Assembly (NCBI GenBank): GCA_030141605.1
Contig: JAQGDQ010000072.1
Location: 617,001-653,671 of the forward strand
Source: Tubiluchus corallicola
Lineage: Eukaryota > Priapulida > Priapulimorpha > Priapulimorphida > Tubiluchidae
Length of the DNA: 36,671 nt
Direction: 5' to 3'
Below the pieces are notes generated by a model, which was given only the letters and a program-made list of their open reading frames with translations, made no database searches and was not told the DNA's origin. Shown here piece by piece: positions 33,201 to 36,671 of this stretch. The position numbers were made by a program, and so were the translations under genes. Position 1 is the stretch's first letter, and every line of letters begins with the position of its first letter.

Positions 33201-34649
33201 CAGGCACATTCCAAGCTCTAATTCAGTATAATGACGCACAGTCTGCACAGTCAGCTAAGTTGGTTAGTATTTGTTTTTGACTTTTTATTAATAATATCAT
33301 AATGAAGCGATTATAGTGTTGTTTTTCATTTTTTATTAATAATGTCATGTAGCAATTGTAGTGACCTACTAATATCATCATTTATGACATGTTCAAGCAA
33401 AAGTATTCACTTAATTCGAACAATTTTTCATTGTCCTTACAGAATTTAGATGGGCAGAACATCTACAATGCATGCTGTACATTGCGGATTGACTATTCGA
33501 AACTCACCACCTTGAACGTAAAATATAACAATGATAAATCTCGGGACTATACAAATCCCACTTTACCGACCGGAGATCCCATGTTGGACCAGAACCTAGC
33601 ACTAAGTGGCGGTATGTACTTGTGTGCTTAAGTTTAGCATATTTAGTAACTTAAATATGATTGTTATGGTTACTGTTTATGTTTTGTTGCATATTTTATT
33701 AGAAAGCGATATCGTAATTCTAATTTTTATGTGTGCATTGATAGGCTAGTTTTTTTATAATAGGATCTTAATTTCTTTCATTTAAAATTAAATTTTGTTT
33801 TAATTTTCATTAACATGTAGTAATATGACTGTGATTCTGAGGGTTACTGTGTTTAGTTATTGCACACTAGCTAAATTTGCTGCTGCTTTTTTTCTTTTAT
33901 CATGTCACAAGGCCACTCTTTTGATAGCTCTGCAATAAACATTTCATAAATGTCAAATCACCTTAATTGTTCAACATAGTGCAATTCTGGCATTTTTGTT
34001 TATTTTACTTACTATGTCAATCTTAGGCAGGTTTGTCTCATTTGGAATTTCCTAAATTTCTGGTAACTTTGATCCAAAGAAGGCCTAACAATTTAAATGT
34101 TTTGTCTTTGGAAATATATTTAACTGCCTGTATTAAATTATTAAACTAGCAAACGAGATCCACTTGGATATCGTAAAAAAGAGGAGTAGTACATCATGTC
34201 TATAATTCAATCCCTGCATGAAGTTAGTTCATTTGTTCATGTGCACGCTGCAGTGATGTGTTCTGTTGCTGCTGTGCCTTGCCTACACCAAACTTGATTT
34301 GCCAATAACCTCGCTCCATTTTTTGTCATGAAGCCGATTGAATTCTCAGATTTACGTCTTTAGAAAATGCAAGGTGTTGGTAGCAAGTATTGGTATGGCA
34401 CAAGGTATCCTCTTGCAAAATAACTGGAAATAACACAGTTAAATGTTCTTGCCTAGAACTCTGTTCATGCCCCACAGTTTGGTTGTTTACATGTATTACG
34501 TGTGCTGCCACTTTAGTAGCTGCTCTAACTAAGGGTTGTTGTTTTGCTGTGCAAAGGTTTACCTGGGATGGTGGCTTCACCGTTCAGCACCGTGCCTGGC
34601 ATGGGCACACCAGCACTAACTGCTTATGGGTTGCCTGCAGCATTAGGAG
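30174..34649 (+). CDS. heph: Polypyrimidine tract-binding protein, N-terminal half
   Basis: PTB is a nuclear RNA-binding protein that recognises UCUU/CUCUCU tracts through four RRM domains and controls alternative splicing, polyadenylation and translation. The exons join as 30174-30275, 30552-30701, 31022-31165, 32221-32373, 32888-32939, 33204-33262, 33443-33611 and 34557-34649. This open frame covers residues 16-322 when numbered from the 28033 start. It contains the NLS leader, RRM1 (about 62-137; RNP2 VHIRGI, RNP1 KNQAFLEM), a linker, RRM2 (about 178-272; RNP1 region STFQALIQY, then [14 protein letters not shown]) and the start of the RRM2-RRM3 linker. Identity to PTBP1 and Drosophila hephaestus is obvious by eye. 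RRM3/RRM4 and the stop lie outside the window. All junctions are GT-AG and keep frame, so the gene looks intact. The symbol heph assumes an arthropod; in vertebrates the family is PTBP1-3. Confidence 0.96.
30552..30701 (+). CDS. heph: PTB exon: first half of RRM1
   Basis: A 150-nt, phase 0-0 exon ending CAG|GTGACT. It encodes residues 50-99: a basic Ser-rich lead-in, [11 protein letters not shown] with RNP2 (VHIRGI), helix 1 ([12 protein letters not shown]) and [11 protein letters not shown], which is the first part of RNP1. The intron interrupts RNP1 after KNQ, as I recall for vertebrate PTB. The donor has C at +5 (GTGACT), weaker than the other donors. Confidence 0.96.
31022..31165 (+). CDS. 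heph: PTB exon: second half of RRM1
   Basis: A 144-nt, phase 0-0 exon ending AAT|GTAAGA. It starts AFLEM (rest of RNP1), continues through [20 protein letters not shown] and ends in [15 protein letters not shown]. The [10 protein letters not shown] block after the last strand of RRM1 is a PTB hallmark. The intron at KTDMANTN opens the RRM1-RRM2 linker. Confidence 0.96.
31166..32220. other. heph: PTB intron (1.06 kb)
   Basis: AT-rich and without protein-like frames. It ends in GGGCTTGTTTTGTAG. I see no regulatory element I can support. Confidence 0.8.
32221..32373 (+). CDS. heph: PTB exon: RRM1-RRM2 linker and start of RRM2
   Basis: A 153-nt, phase 0-0 exon ending CAA|GTATGT. Residues 148-198 hold an Ala/His-rich linker ([20 protein letters not shown]) and then [18 protein letters not shown], the first strand and RNP2 of RRM2, and helix 1 (LDVLQQ). 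The linker is much shorter than in Drosophila heph. [12 protein letters not shown] matches the arthropod wording of the family. Confidence 0.96.
32374..32887. other. heph: PTB intron (514 nt)
   Basis: A 104-codon frame within it (32481-32795) has no likeness to PTB or any other family I know. I regard it as chance. The intron ends ACACTTGTTTTTCAG. Confidence 0.75.
32888..32939 (+). CDS. heph: PTB exon: RRM2 helix 1 to strand 2
   Basis: A small 52-nt exon, phase 0-1, reading [17 protein letters not shown] with the first base of the next codon, donor AATA|GTAAGT. It encodes the end of helix 1 and strand 2 of RRM2. IITFTKN is nearly invariant in PTB proteins. Confidence 0.96.
33052..33075. repeat. 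(TA)n tract in a PTB intron
   Basis: A short run of TA dinucleotides within the 264-nt intron between the two RRM2 micro-exons. Confidence 0.8.
33204..33262 (+). CDS. heph: PTB exon: RRM2 RNP1
   Basis: A 59-nt exon, phase 1-0, reading (S)[19 protein letters not shown], donor TTG|GTTAGT. It carries the RNP1-like strand 3 of RRM2 (FQALIQY) and helix 2 (SAQSAKL). The split codon A|GC gives Ser, fitting the NNSFQ/NNQFQ of relatives. Confidence 0.96.
33443..33611 (+). CDS. heph: PTB exon: end of RRM2
   Basis: A 169-nt exon, phase 0-1, donor GGCG|GTATGT. It holds [20 protein letters not shown] and then [14 protein letters not shown], the PTB-specific extension that gives RRM2 its fifth strand, followed by [20 protein letters not shown]. 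The TNP-LP-G-P wording is arthropod-like (vertebrates have TRPDLPSGD). This is the most conserved block in the window. Confidence 0.97.
33612..34556. other. heph: PTB intron (945 nt)
   Basis: No exon was found. Overlapping frames on both strands near 34326-34653 are shadows around the next exon and have no family likeness. The acceptor region is TTGTTTTGCTGTGCAAAG. Confidence 0.75.
34557..34649 (+). CDS. heph: PTB exon: RRM2-RRM3 linker
   Basis: A 93-nt exon, phase 1-1, donor GGAG|GTAATA. It reads (G)[16 protein letters not shown] and ends AYGLPAALG, a Pro/Gly/Ala-rich linker typical of the stretch between RRM2 and RRM3. It corresponds in position to the vertebrate linker exon (exon 9), which is alternatively spliced. 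Its length is a multiple of three and both phases are 1, so skipping would keep the frame. Confidence 0.9.
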
Positions 34650-34659
34650 GTAATATATT

Positions 34660-34735
34660 GTTTCCCCCTCTTCACTGTCCTCCCTCGCTTCGTAGACTGT
34701 AGTTTATCTTCCTTGAATCCGTTTAATATCTTTCA
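34660..34735 (+). promoter_or_regulatory. Pyrimidine cluster, candidate PTB-binding site
   Basis: Directly after the linker exon's donor comes a C/T-rich run, TTTCCCCCTCTTCACTGTCC, then TCCCTCGCTTC, ATCTTCCTTG and ATCTTTC. PTB prefers UCUU and CUUCU motifs in pyrimidine context. Such clusters flanking exons usually cause PTB-dependent skipping, so this may be an autoregulatory site. Binding is inferred. Confidence 0.4.
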
Positions 34736-34952
34736 CATCTGGAGTACTTGCTATTTCCCATTATTTCTCATTGCTTTTTGGTTTCCAGTTGTCTCGTTTT
34801 GCTCAATTTTCTTTGGTGACATTCTAACTGCACTGCTATGCATCTTTATGTCAGTTTCTTTGCCTAATTTTAGTATGTGTTGTTTGACATGTCAGCTAGC
34901 ATGTCAGAATGTTATTTTCAGTACAAGCAGTAGTGTGGGTATAGCTGTATCT

Positions 34953-35690
34953 GGGTCCAAAATGGATGTTACTGAAACGAAATTTTCGTTCTGATTTGCC
35001 GATAATTGCACTTTCAGTTAAGTTTCGGTTTCGGCGATATTTATTAAATTTTGTAGCCGAAATATCGAGTAAGTTTCCATAGCATTTTTCCGGGGTTTAC
35101 TAGTATTTATCCAATTTACCTTTTCTTTTCTCCTAGATGTCAAAAGCCGCCGAAAAATGTTGACTAAATTAGCTCAAATAAAACAAAAATTTGTAGGGTG
35201 CTTTTACCGGCAATGTGGAATGTCTTCAGTGCTGACGACTGTGAAGTTTTAGGGCTTCCAGGTCCAATCAACCCAAACATCAAACCACGTTTGAATTTAC
35301 TTGAGCAGAATTTTTATAATTTATGAAATATAAGCAACAAAATATCTATAAAATAAAATTTGTTTATTTTTAATGAAGTATTATGATCTTTAAACATCAA
35401 TCATTAGGGAGACTTAAATCCAAAAACATTATAACACATTTTCTACGGTAAGCTACTCCATCAAACTTGAGGTTCCGTACTGTGAAACTTTCTTGTCCTT
35501 TGTGTCCTTTTTGTATTAAAATTTTTTATAAGTAATTTTGCATCACAGCAAATAAAAGCAAACAAAAAGCAAACTATTTTACTTATTTTAGAATTTTCTT
35601 TTTTTAGTTTTAATAATAGTTGGTTTTGCAAAAATGTTTTGGTTCGGTTTCGGTTTGTAAATTCAGTTTTGGTAACATCCTTGGTCCAAA
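34953..35690. mobile_element. Non-autonomous DNA transposon with inverted ends
   Basis: TGGATGTTACTGAAACGAAA near 34963 and the reverse complement of TTTTGGTAACATCC (35667-35680) match. Outside them GGGTCCAA at the left faces TTGGTCC at the right, giving imperfect inverted ends about 735 bp apart. Inside, TTTCGGTTTCGG occurs near both ends, as in hAT-type miniature elements. No transposase is present. It sits in the PTB intron after the linker exon. I could not define a target-site duplication. Confidence 0.45.
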
Positions 35691-35726
35691 AATGAATGTC
35701 GTGCAACCCATACATCCAAGATTTAG

Positions 35727-35755
35727 TTAATTTACCATTAACATTGGGGCATAAG
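35727..35755 (+). CDS. Weak candidate next PTB exon (29 nt)
   Basis: A very strong donor (ATAAG|GTAAGTTAG) is preceded by GATTTAG. Continuing in phase 1 from the previous exon, the 29 nt read (V)NLPLTLGHK and leave phase 0. The acceptor has no pyrimidine tract, and the residues do not match the linker I remember from relatives. The donor may be a decoy. Confidence 0.15.
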
Positions 35756-36671
35756 GTAAGTTAGGGATTGCCGTACTTGCTGACAGAGAAGTGTTAATGA
35801 AACAAAAATGTTAGTTTTTTGCAGTTAGTCCCGTTGTGTTCTGATTATGGACATACATAACTTAATACATATTGAAATTTTTATGGCTACTACTAGCAAA
35901 AGTCATTGAGTTGATAATTGAATGATGTTTTCGTACAGTTTTGCATGACAGGGAAATAGGCACACATGCCCACTTACAGACGTAGTTTTGGGGAACATCA
36001 TAAAACTAGTAATAGCATTAATAATTTTGGTGTAGTTCTGGATTATTGGAAATTATGTGAACTTTGGTTTGTGTAAACATTTTTATGTGAACGGTATATG
36101 GATACTGACAAAATTGTTATCAAATATGCTGTTGTTCAGATTAAAAACTCTTTTTCTTTGGTTAATCAAAATAGTGTATTTTTCTGGCTTTGTTGATGAT
36201 GATGATCATGATTGCATACTAAAGTAGTTTTAGGAAATTTTCTTGTCTGTCTCCTTATCTTTTTTTGTGAATACACAATGCTAATGATCTTTTCATCTTT
36301 AGAAGTTTACAGTACATTAATAAGAGATGCCCTGAACAACGAAAACTGTTCATATCATTTTGTTTGTGATAATCAGTTGCTCTAGTATTCACTTTATATA
36401 AAAGTTAGTGTGTTTATACGTGCTAGCAAAAGTTTGTTCACTTTTTTGCTGCACCTGATTTTACATTTTTTTACAATTTTACTAGAAGCAAATACTTAAT
36501 ATCTAAGTGTGCATTACTGAGGTCAGTTTGTTTTCATCAAGTACATTTATGGAAATGAGTGTGATAAATAAGAGGTTCAATATTCTGATTATTCTGACTT
36601 GAACTTGGGTAATTGGGCACTGAAATATAATTTGCTTTGCACTTGTGTATATGTCTGGATTATAATCCAAA
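35756..36671. other. PTB intron continuing past the window edge
   Basis: No RRM3-like sequence (NVLLVSNLN, FGVYGDVQRVKI) is present in any frame up to the edge. A short (GAT)n run lies at 36195-36212. A pyrimidine-rich acceptor-like site at 36277-36302 (ATCTTTTCATCTTTAG) is followed by no usable frame. Confidence 0.6.

Noticed and set aside
34326-34653. Overlapping frames of 84 and 87 codons on both strands around the linker exon
   Set aside because: They are shadows. The PTB frame across 34557-34649 is supported by splice phase and by homology.
35136-35263. Acceptor TTTCTTTTCTCCTAG followed by 41 open codons (DVKSRRKMLTKL...) in the phase needed after the linker exon
   Set aside because: It lies inside the inverted-repeat element, does not resemble the PTB linker or RRM3, and ends at a stop without a convincing donor.
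1-36671. CRISPR arrays, bacterial operons, rRNA genes, intact tRNAs
   Set aside because: None seen. The tandem repeats are short, unspaced or microsatellite-like, and the coding structure is eukaryotic.

Overview
This window is an AT-rich, intron-dominated piece of an animal nuclear genome. Every confident coding segment is a short exon bounded by AG acceptors and GT donors, and no prokaryotic organisation is visible. The one gene I can name lies on the + strand at the right end: the 5' half of a polypyrimidine tract-binding protein gene (PTB/PTBP1-2 in vertebrates, hephaestus in Drosophila). Eight consecutive exons (30174-34649) join in frame. They give the RGSDEL nuclear-localisation leader, complete RRM1 and RRM2, and the start of the RRM2-RRM3 linker. 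Wording such as [23 protein letters not shown] and [11 protein letters not shown] is, from memory, closer to arthropod hephaestus than to vertebrate PTBP1. I therefore suspect an arthropod with long introns, but the species is not determined. RRM3 and RRM4 must lie beyond the right edge.

The first coding exon is not settled. Three places upstream offer a short ATG-initiated exon with a GT donor in phase 0, the phase needed to join RGSDEL: 16331-16339 (ends TK, donor AAG|GTAAGA), 26374-26436 (ends KK, donor AAG|GTATTT) and 28033-28077 (ends QW, donor TGG|GTAGGT). They may be alternative first exons from alternative promoters spread over about 14 kb. The two ending in lysine would restore the basic pair at the start of the PTB bipartite nuclear localisation signal.

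The left 30 kb is mostly non-coding. A cluster of coding-looking segments on the + strand at about 10.1-11.1 kb looks like exons of a second, unrecognised gene. Its best segment is 10545-10686, followed by a last exon with two acceptors four bases apart. The rest holds repeats: a clean 19-bp hairpin at 12472-12516, a tRNA-derived element near 14.3 kb, hAT-like transposon remnants near 1.5 kb and at 34.95-35.69 kb (inside a PTB intron), a possible LINE 3' tail near 13 kb, a diverged tandem duplication at 18.4-18.65 kb, several (TA)n tracts and small tandem repeats.

I found no prokaryotic mobile element, CRISPR array, rRNA or intact tRNA. The observations most worth checking are the multiple PTB first exons, the frame-neutral linker exon beside a PTB-type pyrimidine cluster, the unrecognised gene at 10-11 kb, and the 12.5-kb hairpin.
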